Shown here: positions 1 to 7,610 of the stretch, piece by piece
How positions within the stretch are numbered: the first letter of the stretch is position 1
How the letters are laid out: every line of letters starts with the position of its first letter
Source of the DNA: JBCCSZ01 sp039199225
GTDB taxonomy: Bacteria; Bacteroidota; Bacteroidia; Chitinophagales; Saprospiraceae
Direction of reading: 5' to 3'
Assembly (NCBI GenBank): GCA_039199225.1
Contig: JBCCSZ010000039.1
Coordinates: 1 to 34,907 of the forward strand
Length of the DNA stretch: 34,907 nucleotides
Position numbers and translations under genes: made by a program
The notes under the pieces: model-generated
Seen by the model: the letters and a program-made list of their open reading frames with translations, nothing else
Databases searched by the model: none
Told to the model about the DNA's origin: nothing

Positions 1-1016
1 ACTGTCCAAACGCGATCTCGCATACCGATGGGATCCGTGTGATGTATTTGAATACCGACATTACCAGCCGGATGCTTTCCGTGAAACCAATGCTTTTCAA
101 CACCTTCTGCATTCAGAAAAACATCGGATGGCTTTTCCTCGCTCTTAGCATTCAAGCCAAGGTGCACAGGGCCGTCGACCAGCTTATTCAACACGTCAAG
201 CCCCTTTTGGAATTCGACAGCTCTTCCTTCTACAGCTAGGTTGAGGTCAGGTGCCAGCGGCGCCGTATCAAACGTAGAGATGAAAATTGCCTTGGCAGGT
301 TCCTTCGGATCGGCAACGGTATCGAAGGGGCGCTGGCGAACAAACGGCCACGCACCAACATCCATCAGGTAGTTGACCAAGTCTTCCCGACTGCCATTCT
401 CCAAGTCAAAAGGTTCCAGCTCCCGATACTTTATCTCCTTATCAGCCAAGATGACTACTTCAGCGATAGAACGCTTTTCAGCCCTATTGATGGCAATCAC
501 CTCGCCACTGACCGGAGCAACGTATTTTACATCCGGACGAGTTTTATCGAAAAACAACTGATCTCCCGCTTTTACCTCATCACCAACGGCAATGGATAGC
601 TTGGGAATTGGAGACATCCCAACGAAATTGCGTGGCTGAACAGCAAAAGTCGTCACCTGAGCATCCTGGTGGGTATCTGCAGACGCCTCACCCTGCAAAA
701 GGATGTCGTGTCCTTTCTTAAAAACCGTCACTGGCTCACCTCCGACATACTCTGGCATTTTCGGCTTTATGATCTCACCCATACTTGGAAAGAGAGAGTA
801 GTTAGCTCCGCTTCTATCTGCACCAGCCTGCTTGGCTTCGATACGCAAAAGGTTATCGACCAGTTGCAACAACACACCCAGTAGTACCAGACCAGCAATA
901 ACAGCCATAGTGGTAATAAATAGGGAGGAGCCGCTTCCTGATGATTGGGCTGATGCTGAGAAAGCCGAGGTGAGAAATACGAGAAGGAATCCGAGTTTGG
1001 TTATTCCGCTTTTCAA
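1..1016 (-). CDS. nqrA: Na+-translocating NADH:quinone reductase subunit A, N-terminal part, with an added signal/membrane segment
   Basis: The 338 residues visible (the 3' end is cut by the window) are the N-terminal part of NqrA, the peripheral subunit of the sodium-pumping NADH:quinone oxidoreductase. The core starts near residue 97 (KKGHDILLQGEA) and shows family signatures PKLSIAVGDEVKAGDQLFFDK (approx. 138-158), APVSGEVIAINRAEKR (167-182), RPFDTVADP (229-237) and HPAGNVG (315-321). I read the start as TTG at 1014-1016, because an in-frame TAA lies four codons upstream and this start gives a clean signal-like segment (residues 4-24, ending SASAQ) followed by a hydrophobic helix (about 33-53). 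NqrA normally begins almost directly at the core and has no membrane segment, so the roughly 95-residue extension is odd. The family call is firm; the start codon and the role of the extension are inferred. Confidence 0.9.
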   Translation of the reverse strand, partial: MKSGITKLGFLLVFLTSAFSASAQSSGSGSSLFITTMAVIAGLVLLGVLLQLVDNLLRIEAKQAGADRSGANYSLFPSMGEIIKPKMPEYVGGEPVTVFKKGHDILLQGEASADTHQDAQVTTFAVQPRNFVGMSPIPKLSIAVGDEVKAGDQLFFDKTRPDVKYVAPVSGEVIAINRAEKRSIAEVVILADKEIKYRELEPFDLENGSREDLVNYLMDVGAWPFVRQRPFDTVADPKEPAKAIFISTFDTAPLAPDLNLAVEGRAVEFQKGLDVLNKLVDGPVHLGLNAKSEEKPSDVFLNAEGVEKHWFHGKHPAGNVGIQIHHTDPIGMRDRVWT

Positions 1017-1074
1017 AATAATTTTGATTTACTTTAGACAATAATTGTTAGAGAAAAGTACTTGAAAAACACCG

Positions 1075-1082
1075 CAAAGATA
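1075..1082 (-). promoter_or_regulatory. Putative -7 element for nqrA
   Basis: On the minus strand these bases read TATCTTTG, an exact match to the Bacteroidota -7 consensus TAnnTTTG. It lies about 60 bp upstream of the proposed TTG start of nqrA. I see no good TTG -33 box at the usual 19-21 bp spacing, so only half of the promoter is supported. Confidence 0.4.
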
Positions 1083-1135
1083 TAAACCTTTTACTTTAAA
1101 CATAAGACGTAAATTTGCTCTTTTCAAGTCTAGAT

Positions 1136-1160
1136 ATTATTTAGACTCTATCTAAATAAT
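1136..1160. repeat. AT-rich perfect inverted repeat between pnuC and nqrA
   Basis: ATTATTTAGA (1136-1145) and TCTAAATAAT (1151-1160) are perfect inverted copies separated by 5 nt. The element is downstream of pnuC and upstream of nqrA, both on minus. The stem is too AT-rich for a classic intrinsic terminator; it could be a weak terminator or a protein-binding site upstream of nqrA. Confidence 0.4.
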
Positions 1161-1213
1161 TCTATCCTATCAAAAACTCTAATTAACGAGGGTTGTAGTT
1201 ATGCTGTTGTCTT

Positions 1214-1822
1214 TCAAAGGGAAACCTGCGCCCCTTTTAAATGGTCATTTAGCCTCTTTTTCCATTGCCAATACCCAAAAATAGCAATTCCCGTGTATAT
1301 GACCATCAACAGTGCAAACAGCCAGGCACCTCGACTACTGTACAGTACGACGTAGGCCAAGTCGGCTACGATCCAGTATAGCCAATTTTCGAGTTTTTTC
1401 TGGACCACCAATAGTGTAGCGATGATGGAAAAGGAGGTCGTCAAAGCATCGGGATAGGTCGCTGCTGCCTCCGTATATGTATCAAAAAAATATCCAATAA
1501 ATAGTCCAACAATAGTGCCACTCACAATCACCACCAAATGCTCCCTAGCACGCATTCTGCTGATGGGCAAAGCGGTCTTGGACTGACTTCCAAATCGCCA
1601 CTGATAAAGGCCCAAAAAGCCCATCAGGACGTAGTACATTTGTAGCCCAAAGTCCGCATACAGCTGGTAGAAAGTTAAGCTGGCGTAGCCCAATAGCCCA
1701 CTGCTCAAAATCCCCCAAGGCCAACACCAAATACTTTCACGGGCCGCCAAAACCACGTATATTATACCAGAAAAAAGCGCCAATTGTTCGATCCACGAAA
1801 AAGAGAGAAAAGACTCGAGCAT
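1214..1822 (-). CDS. pnuC: PnuC-family nicotinamide riboside/vitamin transporter
   Basis: A 202-residue polytopic membrane protein with the PnuC pattern. PnuC proteins are facilitators that take up a vitamin precursor, usually nicotinamide riboside, which is trapped inside by phosphorylation. Visible signatures are a WPWG motif after the first helix, LYADFGLQMYYVLMGFLGLYQWRFG in the middle (key residues Y..D.GLQ.YY and YQW), and WLYWIVADLAYVVLY followed by a last helix ending GYWQWKK. The frame is open further upstream, but that part runs into low-complexity repeats, and the ATG at 1820-1822 (MLESFLSFSW) gives the usual family length, so I chose it. No kinase or TonB receptor neighbour is visible to tell nicotinamide riboside from thiamin-type substrates. 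Confidence 0.85.
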   Translation of the reverse strand: MLESFLSFSWIEQLALFSGIIYVVLAARESIWCWPWGILSSGLLGYASLTFYQLYADFGLQMYYVLMGFLGLYQWRFGSQSKTALPISRMRAREHLVVIVSGTIVGLFIGYFFDTYTEAAATYPDALTTSFSIIATLLVVQKKLENWLYWIVADLAYVVLYSSRGAWLFALLMVIYTGIAIFGYWQWKKRLNDHLKGAQVSL

Positions 1823-1910
1823 GATCCGCCTAATGGTTTTGTAATCTTCTATAGAACTATGAACCAATAATCCCCCTCCCATCCCAATCACTAAATCACC
1901 AGCCAAAAAC

Positions 1911-1967
1911 AACCACAAAATCACTCAACCACAAAATCACCAAACCACTCAACCACTCAACCACCAA
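1911..1967. repeat. Degenerate short tandem repeat upstream of pnuC
   Basis: The stretch contains repeated units such as CAACCACAAAATCAC (two near copies) followed by AACCACTC repeats. It sits between the unknown gene ending at 1979 and the chosen pnuC start. It keeps the pnuC frame open upstream only by chance of composition, in my view. Confidence 0.6.
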
Positions 1968-1978
1968 TTCCCCACCAT

Positions 1979-2368
1979 TCACTCCTCCATCGGCTCAACC
2001 TGGTGAAACTTTGTCAGATGGCGAGGATGGGCCTCATTGTACAAGCAAAGGGTCAGCGTCTTCACCTTTCGGCGGCGACCGGGCGGCTGACCTTCGTAAA
2101 ACAAGATTTTTATGGGATTGTGAATATAGCCATAGTTCTCGAATAAGACGATCTGCCGGTTTTTGACAGGGCTGTTGAACAGCAGCAAATCTTCTACAGA
2201 GGCCGGTACTGGAACATTGCCATAGCCTTCTTCCACCAAAAATGCCCGGAGCATCTCATAGCTGTGTTCCAAGTTGGAACCTCCGAAGATGGTCCGATAT
2301 TCATAACCATCACTCGTTCCCGACATATAGTCTGACCCTTTTTCGGGAAATTGATCTCTTAAAGCCAT
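1979..2368 (-). CDS. Conserved-looking hypothetical protein, 129 aa
   Basis: I do not recognise the family. The protein is soluble in appearance, with no signal peptide or membrane segment, and mixes charged and aromatic residues as a folded protein would (for example FGGSNLEHSYEMLRAFLVEEGY near residues 28-49 and LFENYGYIHNPIKILFYEG near 75-93). A basic cluster PPGRRRKVK occurs near residues 95-103. It starts with ATG at 2366-2368, 24 bp downstream of a TAnnTTTG promoter element, and reads in the same direction as pnuC about 156 bp further on. The good promoter, normal composition and lack of a better frame on the other strand support it as a real gene; function is unknown. Confidence 0.7.
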   Translation of the reverse strand: MALRDQFPEKGSDYMSGTSDGYEYRTIFGGSNLEHSYEMLRAFLVEEGYGNVPVPASVEDLLLFNSPVKNRQIVLFENYGYIHNPIKILFYEGQPPGRRRKVKTLTLCLYNEAHPRHLTKFHQVEPMEE

Positions 2369-2391
2369 AGAAATTCAAATGCATTGAGCCC

Positions 2392-2399
2392 CAAATTTA
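2392..2399 (-). promoter_or_regulatory. Putative -7 element of the 129-aa hypothetical gene
   Basis: The minus strand reads TAAATTTG, matching TAnnTTTG. The predicted transcription start lies about 17 nt before the ATG. The nearest TTG upstream (complement of 2423-2425) is 23 nt away, slightly longer than the usual spacing. Confidence 0.4.
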
Positions 2400-2542
2400 A
2401 GAACAGATTCAGACTTTTTGGCCAATGATTGTGTTTTGGCTCGCAAAAGAACCGTCTGAACACAACCCGACAGCCAATTGGCCGTATAAACCAAGGAATT
2501 TCTTATTCAACATCGACGAGAGCCCGGGCGTAAATCAATTAT

Positions 2543-4009
2543 ATGAGCATCCTTACACAACGCCGGCCGACAACAACAACGACCTCAAAGAAAACCAGCA
2601 ACTATTGGCTCTTGCTGATCGCATTTGCATTGGGATGTCTTTCCTTTGGCCTCAGACTAATGGTTTTTCAGCAATCTCCCTACCCAAACGGCTGGCATGC
2701 CTACCACTACCTCCTACAAGCGGATGCTTTCGGGCAACAAGCTGGCCTTCAACAAGCAGAGTACAATTTATTGATTCCCCTACTCTACTTACTAAAATCG
2801 CTGATTGTCGACCCCATCCAGTCGTTTACCGTCCTTTGTGCATTGATTCCTGCTCTGTTTACCATGGCCATCTTCCGGCTGTCCTTCAAATGGCAGCAAA
2901 TCCTCCCACTGGCCATTTTGCTGGGCTGCTGGAGTATTTTCAGTCCACACTTAACCTATTTTTCCTCTCAGCATCCCAAAGAATTGCTGGGACTGGTTTG
3001 TTTCATCGGCTTTCTCGGCAGCATCGAACGGTCGAAGAATGTCTGGACGTATACCTTTTTGATCTTAGCAGCAGGCACCCATTGGCTTGGCCTAGGTTGT
3101 TGCATGCTCTATTTCATCTTTTATTGCTGGCTGACAGGCCGAAAAAAGTCACCTTTGCTTTGGCTCAGTGTCCTCGGCATGGGCGGTATGTTCCTATGGG
3201 GATGGCAGTTGCTCAATTCTGGTGCCTACGATTTTCCCTTTAGCCCAGTTCCCCAATTTGCACCTTACAGCTTTCTGATAGAGTTTGGTGCAAATGGCAA
3301 AATCAATTTCGAATGGTTCTTGGAAATCGCAGATGCAACCATCCTTTGGGGCTTGGTAGGTTATTTCATCTTGGGCCGACAAAAGCGCAATCGCTTGCTG
3401 CTACCGCTTTTCTTGCTGTGTGGCTGCCTCATATTCCCCTTTCTCCAATGGGATTACAATGGCCTTGCAGACATGGGAATTTTCTACTTCATCCTGCTGC
3501 CACCGCTGCTGCTGCCCATTCTCATCCGCATACAGCACTTGCATTTGTACAAGTGGCCCTATCTTTTATCAGTCTTATTTCTACTGGGAAGTTTGCACGC
3601 CTCCAAAAGTTATCAGCCTGTCAAGCACGATCCCAATTACGAGTACTATGAGCAGTTAATTGAAAAGGCGCTTCCATTTTTGAAAAACCGCAAGGCCAGC
3701 CATTTGATTGCACACGCGGCCTTGGCCGAAATGACGACTTATCAAAAAAAGATCAAAGCTGTTAGCTGGATTCCTTCGGAGAACATTCCGAAAGCCCAAC
3801 TGTGGCGGCTTGCCAAAGATATTCGTCCCTCGCAATTGGAGTACTACCTAAGTCAGTCCGAACGCCGTGATCTGTTTCAGTTGGATCGGCAAAGCTGGAT
3901 TATTCGAGAAGACCTCTGGCAGAGCATTCTGGCCAAAAGTGCGCAAGAAAGCGATACAAAGTTATTGGAGCAAATTCAGACCTGGCGCAATCCACAGTTG
4001 ATGCGTTAA
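2543..4009 (+). CDS. Unknown polytopic membrane protein (possibly a GT-C-type glycosyltransferase)
   Basis: A 488-residue protein with a short Thr-rich cytoplasmic N-terminus and roughly nine to eleven hydrophobic helices between residues 22 and 355, followed by a soluble C-terminal part of about 130 residues. After the first helix comes a polar loop with PNGWHAYHYLLQADAF (about 48-63), placed where GT-C glycosyltransferases and related lipid-linked sugar enzymes have their catalytic acidic loop; a second loop has SSQHPKE. That resemblance is topological only, and I cannot name a family. It stands alone on plus, divergent from the 129-aa gene and convergent with the LOG gene, 26 bp away. A competing plus-strand frame at 2425-3243 has poor composition and is a shadow. 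Confidence 0.8.
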   Translation: MSILTQRRPTTTTTSKKTSNYWLLLIAFALGCLSFGLRLMVFQQSPYPNGWHAYHYLLQADAFGQQAGLQQAEYNLLIPLLYLLKSLIVDPIQSFTVLCALIPALFTMAIFRLSFKWQQILPLAILLGCWSIFSPHLTYFSSQHPKELLGLVCFIGFLGSIERSKNVWTYTFLILAAGTHWLGLGCCMLYFIFYCWLTGRKKSPLLWLSVLGMGGMFLWGWQLLNSGAYDFPFSPVPQFAPYSFLIEFGANGKINFEWFLEIADATILWGLVGYFILGRQKRNRLLLPLFLLCGCLIFPFLQWDYNGLADMGIFYFILLPPLLLPILIRIQHLHLYKWPYLLSVLFLLGSLHASKSYQPVKHDPNYEYYEQLIEKALPFLKNRKASHLIAHAALAEMTTYQKKIKAVSWIPSENIPKAQLWRLAKDIRPSQLEYYLSQSERRDLFQLDRQSWIIREDLWQSILAKSAQESDTKLLEQIQTWRNPQLMR

Positions 4010-4035
4010 AGACTGTGTATGCGGAGGCTCAGCGA

Positions 4036-4776
4036 TTACAGCTCGTAGTTCGGTGTCAGGTTGCGAGGTTGATCGCCAGAGTAGAACTCATTGATGATGC
4101 GGATGACTTCTTTGGGATCGTCCGTAATGGGCATTAAGTCGAGGTCTTCTGCATTGATGTTGCCATGGCCAAGCATCGTATCTTTGACCCAATCCTTGAG
4201 TCCTCCCCAAAAATCCTTTCCCATCAAGATAACAGGTACTCGAGTAATCTTTTTGGTCTGAATCAGGGTCAATACCTCAAAGAGTTCATCCATCGTACCG
4301 AATCCTCCTGGCAATACGACAAATGCTTGAGCATATTTGACAAACATCACCTTGCGAACAAAGAAGTAGCGGTGGTTGAGATTCAGTTCGTGGTCGATAT
4401 AAGGATTGTGGCTTTGTTCAAAAGGAAGGTCTATGTTGAGTCCGACCGACAATCCACCCTTGAGGGCAGCCCCCTTGTTACCAGCCTCCATAATCCCCGG
4501 GCCACCACCAGTGATCACGCCATAGCCCTCATCCGTCAATACAGAGGCCATCTCCACAGCCAGCTTGTAGTAGCGTTGATCGGGCTTCGTACGGGCAGAG
4601 CCAAAAATGGAAATACACGGCCCTATTTTATTCATCACTTCAAAACCATCCACAAATTCTGCAATCACCTTGAACATAGTCCAGGCATTCTCTCCCTTGA
4701 TTTTGGTCCATTGTTTCATATTGCGACCAAAAGCGCCATTGTCTTGCTCTTGCGTAGTCGAGTTGTCTTGATTCAT
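4036..4776 (-). CDS. LOG-family protein (TIGR00730), nucleoside 5'-monophosphate phosphoribohydrolase type
   Basis: A 246-residue Rossmann-like protein of the LONELY GUY/YgdH family. Members cleave the N-glycosidic bond of nucleoside monophosphates; some make free cytokinins, others recycle purine or pyrimidine nucleotides. Both family motifs are intact: GGGPGIMEAGNKGA starting at residue 90 and PGGFGTMDELFEVLTLIQTKK starting at residue 156, which carry the phosphate-binding loop and the catalytic Arg/Glu region. There is an extra N-terminal stretch of about 35 polar residues before the core, as in many Bacteroidota members. Start ATG at 4774-4776. It follows the response regulator gene in the same direction but is separated by a strong hairpin, so co-transcription is doubtful. 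Confidence 0.9.
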   Translation of the reverse strand: MNQDNSTTQEQDNGAFGRNMKQWTKIKGENAWTMFKVIAEFVDGFEVMNKIGPCISIFGSARTKPDQRYYKLAVEMASVLTDEGYGVITGGGPGIMEAGNKGAALKGGLSVGLNIDLPFEQSHNPYIDHELNLNHRYFFVRKVMFVKYAQAFVVLPGGFGTMDELFEVLTLIQTKKITRVPVILMGKDFWGGLKDWVKDTMLGHGNINAEDLDLMPITDDPKEVIRIINEFYSGDQPRNLTPNYEL

Positions 4777-4799
4777 TGAAATTGTTTTTGGTTTGAGAA

Positions 4800-4839
4800 G
4801 CGAAAAGCCTGCCGACGAAAGATCAGGCAGGCTTCTCGC
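4800..4839 (-). terminator. Inverted repeat, likely terminator of the response regulator gene
   Basis: GCGAAAAGCCTGCC (4800-4813) pairs with GGCAGGCTTCTCGC (4826-4839), 14 bp with one G-U pair and a 12-nt loop. It lies 38 nt after the response regulator stop and 23 nt before the LOG gene. There is no clean U-run behind the stem, so it may attenuate rather than fully stop transcription. Confidence 0.6.
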
Positions 4840-4877
4840 TATTTACATATTTTCTGACAATATTCCAAGAGTGCTAC

Positions 4878-6161
4878 TTAGACCTCACTCAAAGAAGCTT
4901 GGTAGCTTTTGTAAGACTCGCGCAGATGTGTTTCCAGAGCCTCCCAATTGTCGTATTTCTCAAATAGCTGCTTTAGGTCGCTGGGAGCATCAGAACTGGA
5001 AGGTGTCACATAATTGAGCACATCCTCTTCCGTAATTTCCTCGCCACTCAAAATGATCAAGCGTTCGACCACATTGCGCAACTCCCGAATGTTCCCCGTC
5101 CAATTGACTTGCTGCAACGCAACCAAAGCGCCGTCAGTGATGCCTTTTTGGCTGGTGCCGTATTCATTGCATATCAGCTTAATAAAATGCTCGACCAACA
5201 TCGGTATATCATCCCGACGTTCGTTCAATGGTGGCACTTGAATGATGATAACAGCTAGGCGGTGATATAAATCCTCGCGAAAACGTCCTCTGGCAATCTC
5301 CGTCCGTAGGTCCTTGTTGGTCGCTGCAATCACCCGGACATCCACACTAATCTCCTTATCGCCCCCTACCCGCGTGATGCGATTCTCTTGCAAAGCCCGC
5401 AACACCTTAGCCTGTGCCTTGAGCGACATATCCCCAATTTCATCCAGGAAGATCGTACCGCCATTGGCCAACTCGAACTTACCGATACGCTGCTTGTGTG
5501 CAGAGGTAAAAGAGCCTTTCTCGTGGCCGAAAAGTTCACTTTCAATCAACTCAGAAGGAATGGCTGCGCAGTTCACTTCGATGATGGAATTTTTCGATCT
5601 GCCAGATTTCTCGTGCAACCAGCGGGCAACTAATTCTTTACCTGTACCATTCTGCCCAGTAATCAGCACGCGAGCATCTGTCGGTGCCACCCGATCGATG
5701 GTCTCTTTGATCTTACCGATGGGCCGGCTTTGGCCGATGATTTCCTGAGCTTTGTGCTTGGACACCTTACGCTTCAATACTTTGGTCTCCGTAATCAGGT
5801 TGGATTTATCCATCGCATTGCGCACCGTAATCAACATCCGGTTGAGGTCGGGCGGCTTGGAGATGAAATCAAAAGCACCTTTTTTCACTGCTTCTACCGC
5901 TGTGTCGATGTTGGCATGCCCAGAGATCATCACAACCGGCGTATCTGGAACGATCAGTTGCACCCGTTCGAGAGCCTCCATCCCATCCATCTTCGGCATC
6001 TTAATGTCCATGATGACCACATCGTACTTGGTCTGTTTGAGTTTTACCAGACAATCAAGCCCGTCTGCTGCCTCGTCTACTTCGTATTTCTCGAATTCCA
6101 GAATTTCCCGGAGGGTCTTCCGGATACTTGGCTCATCGTCAACTATAAGAATCTTTGCCAT
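4878..6161 (-). CDS. NtrC-type sigma-54 response regulator without a visible DNA-binding domain
   Basis: A 427-residue protein with two clear domains. Residues 1-120 are a receiver domain with acidic pocket D8/D9 and phosphorylation site D52 (IMDIKMPKMDG). Residues 140-370 are a sigma-54-contacting AAA+ ATPase: Walker A GQNGTGKE, sigma-54 loop GSFTSA at 216-221 in place of the classical GAFTGA (the key Thr219 is kept), Walker B GTIFLDEIGD, and NWTGNIRELRN near the end of the ATPase. NtrC proteins then carry a Fis-type helix-turn-helix; here only about 50 mostly acidic, helical residues follow (ending YQASLSEV), with no Fis-like motif. By analogy to known DNA-binding-less activators (FlgR, CtcC) it may act from solution. 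Its kinase is not adjacent; the NtrY-like kinase at 30757 is a candidate partner by family only. About 230 bp upstream to 6395 hold no gene that I can support. Confidence 0.9.
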   Translation of the reverse strand: MAKILIVDDEPSIRKTLREILEFEKYEVDEAADGLDCLVKLKQTKYDVVIMDIKMPKMDGMEALERVQLIVPDTPVVMISGHANIDTAVEAVKKGAFDFISKPPDLNRMLITVRNAMDKSNLITETKVLKRKVSKHKAQEIIGQSRPIGKIKETIDRVAPTDARVLITGQNGTGKELVARWLHEKSGRSKNSIIEVNCAAIPSELIESELFGHEKGSFTSAHKQRIGKFELANGGTIFLDEIGDMSLKAQAKVLRALQENRITRVGGDKEISVDVRVIAATNKDLRTEIARGRFREDLYHRLAVIIIQVPPLNERRDDIPMLVEHFIKLICNEYGTSQKGITDGALVALQQVNWTGNIRELRNVVERLIILSGEEITEEDVLNYVTPSSSDAPSDLKQLFEKYDNWEALETHLRESYKSYQASLSEV

Positions 6162-6395
6162 AGAAGGTAGTATTGGATTTTGATTAAAGAGGATCGAACT
6201 AGGGAAGAAAGCATCACTTATTGCACTGTTTGTAACGTTTATTTTTGGTATTCTGTTACATCATAGTGTAATTAAATTTATTGGTAGGGCGCTGCTACTC
6301 AATTGGTATCACGGAATACAGGTCCAAAGAAGATAGCCTTTTGTTTTGAGCCGAAAGGGGCATCGGATGGCCGATACCAGGAGAGGTAACCATGC

Positions 6396-7589
6396 TTAGG
6401 TCGACGAAGAGGCGTTGACCGCCAGCCAGGCCATAAGTCCCATGCCAACTTCCAGGCTTTCTTCGTCGATGTTGAAGGTACTGGTATGAACAGACGAAGT
6501 AATCCCTTTTTGTTTGTTGCCCGTCCCCAATCGGTAGAAGCAAGCGGGAATTTTATGGGAATAGTAGGCAAAGTCTTCGGCTGTCATTCGTATGGGTAGA
6601 TCAACGACGTTCTCTTCGCCAAGGTATTTCACTGCCAATTGTTTAGCCTCCAAGGTCGTTTGCTGGTCGTTGTACAAAACGGGATAGCCTTTGGCAATTT
6701 CTAGTTCGCAAGCGCCTCCCATGCTTTTGGCGATACTCTTGGCCATTTTTCGCATGCGCTTATGGGCCTTTTTACGCCAGCTTTCATCCATTGTCCGAAA
6801 GGTCCCTTCCAACTTCACTTCATTGGGAATCACGTTGGTCGCTCCTCCGCTGGATTGGATTTTTCCGAAGGTAAGCACGGAAGGGATGGTCGGCGGTGCA
6901 TAGCGACTGACGATTTGCTGAAGACTCACCAAGATTTGGGCGGTAATGGCGATCGGGTCGATGCAGGTATTTGGCAAGGCACCATGTCCACCTCGACCTT
7001 TGACAGTCATGTACAATTCGTCTGCAGAGGCCATGTATTTACCTGCACAAAAGCCAACTTTGCCTTTTTCGAGGGGTGGATGGACGTGCTGCCCAAGTAT
7101 GCGTCCCGGCACAGGGTTCTGCAATACGCCTTCTTTGATCATAATGGATGCACCACCAGGCAACTTCTCCTCTGCAGGTTGAAAGATCAATTTGATCGTA
7201 CCTTCAAAGTCTTTTCGAATGTTGTTTAGTATCCGCGCCGTCCCCAATAGAGAAGCCGTGTGTGCATCGTGACCGCAGGCATGCATGATACCTTGTTTTT
7301 GCGACCTGTAAGGAACCTCATTGGTCTCTTGTATGGGTAAGGCATCGATATCTGCCCGAAGTGCCAAAACCCTTTTCTCTGGATTCTTTCCCTTAATCAA
7401 GGCCACGACTCCATTTTCTGCCATGCCATGCTCATGGTCTATTCGGTATTTCTTCAACTTCGAGGCAATGAACTGTCCGGTTGCTGTTTCCTGATAACTC
7501 AGCTCAGGGTTCTGGTGCAGGTGACGACGAATCTCGACAACATCTTCGTAATACTGCTTGGCTAGTTTCTTTATCTTTTGCTTCAACAT
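6396..7589 (-). CDS. M20-family amidohydrolase (N-acyl-amino-acid/hippurate hydrolase type)
   Basis: A 397-residue metallo-amidohydrolase of the M20D branch (hippuricase, IAA-amino acid hydrolase, N-acyl-L-amino acid amidohydrolase). These remove acyl groups from amino acids with two metal ions. Seen in order: LALRADIDALPIQE near residue 76, the metal-binding MHACGHDAHTA near 103, the catalytic FQPAEEKLPGG near 136, GQHVHP near 166, and the dimerisation-domain motif GRGGHGALP near 200. A further metal ligand region (MTAEDFAYY) appears near 348. There is no signal peptide, so it is cytoplasmic. Start ATG 7587-7589, 21 bp after the methyltransferase stop, so the two are probably one transcript. 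Substrate cannot be read from the sequence. Confidence 0.92.
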   Translation of the reverse strand: MLKQKIKKLAKQYYEDVVEIRRHLHQNPELSYQETATGQFIASKLKKYRIDHEHGMAENGVVALIKGKNPEKRVLALRADIDALPIQETNEVPYRSQKQGIMHACGHDAHTASLLGTARILNNIRKDFEGTIKLIFQPAEEKLPGGASIMIKEGVLQNPVPGRILGQHVHPPLEKGKVGFCAGKYMASADELYMTVKGRGGHGALPNTCIDPIAITAQILVSLQQIVSRYAPPTIPSVLTFGKIQSSGGATNVIPNEVKLEGTFRTMDESWRKKAHKRMRKMAKSIAKSMGGACELEIAKGYPVLYNDQQTTLEAKQLAVKYLGEENVVDLPIRMTAEDFAYYSHKIPACFYRLGTGNKQKGITSSVHTSTFNIDEESLEVGMGLMAWLAVNASSST

Positions 7590-7610
7590 AGAAAAAAGTT
7601 TGGGTGGAGC

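Noticed and set aside
2425..3243. A 272-residue plus-strand open frame overlapping the membrane protein gene
   Set aside because: Out of frame with the 488-residue membrane protein, with irregular composition and many His/Pro/Arg; a shadow.
5752..6183. Plus-strand frames antisense to the response regulator
   Set aside because: Antisense shadow of a clear receiver domain.
6295..6571. Two overlapping minus frames after the M20 gene, and the bases near 6284 that look slightly tRNA-like
   Set aside because: The frames are shadows of the M20 3' end, and the bases near 6284 cannot form a cloverleaf.
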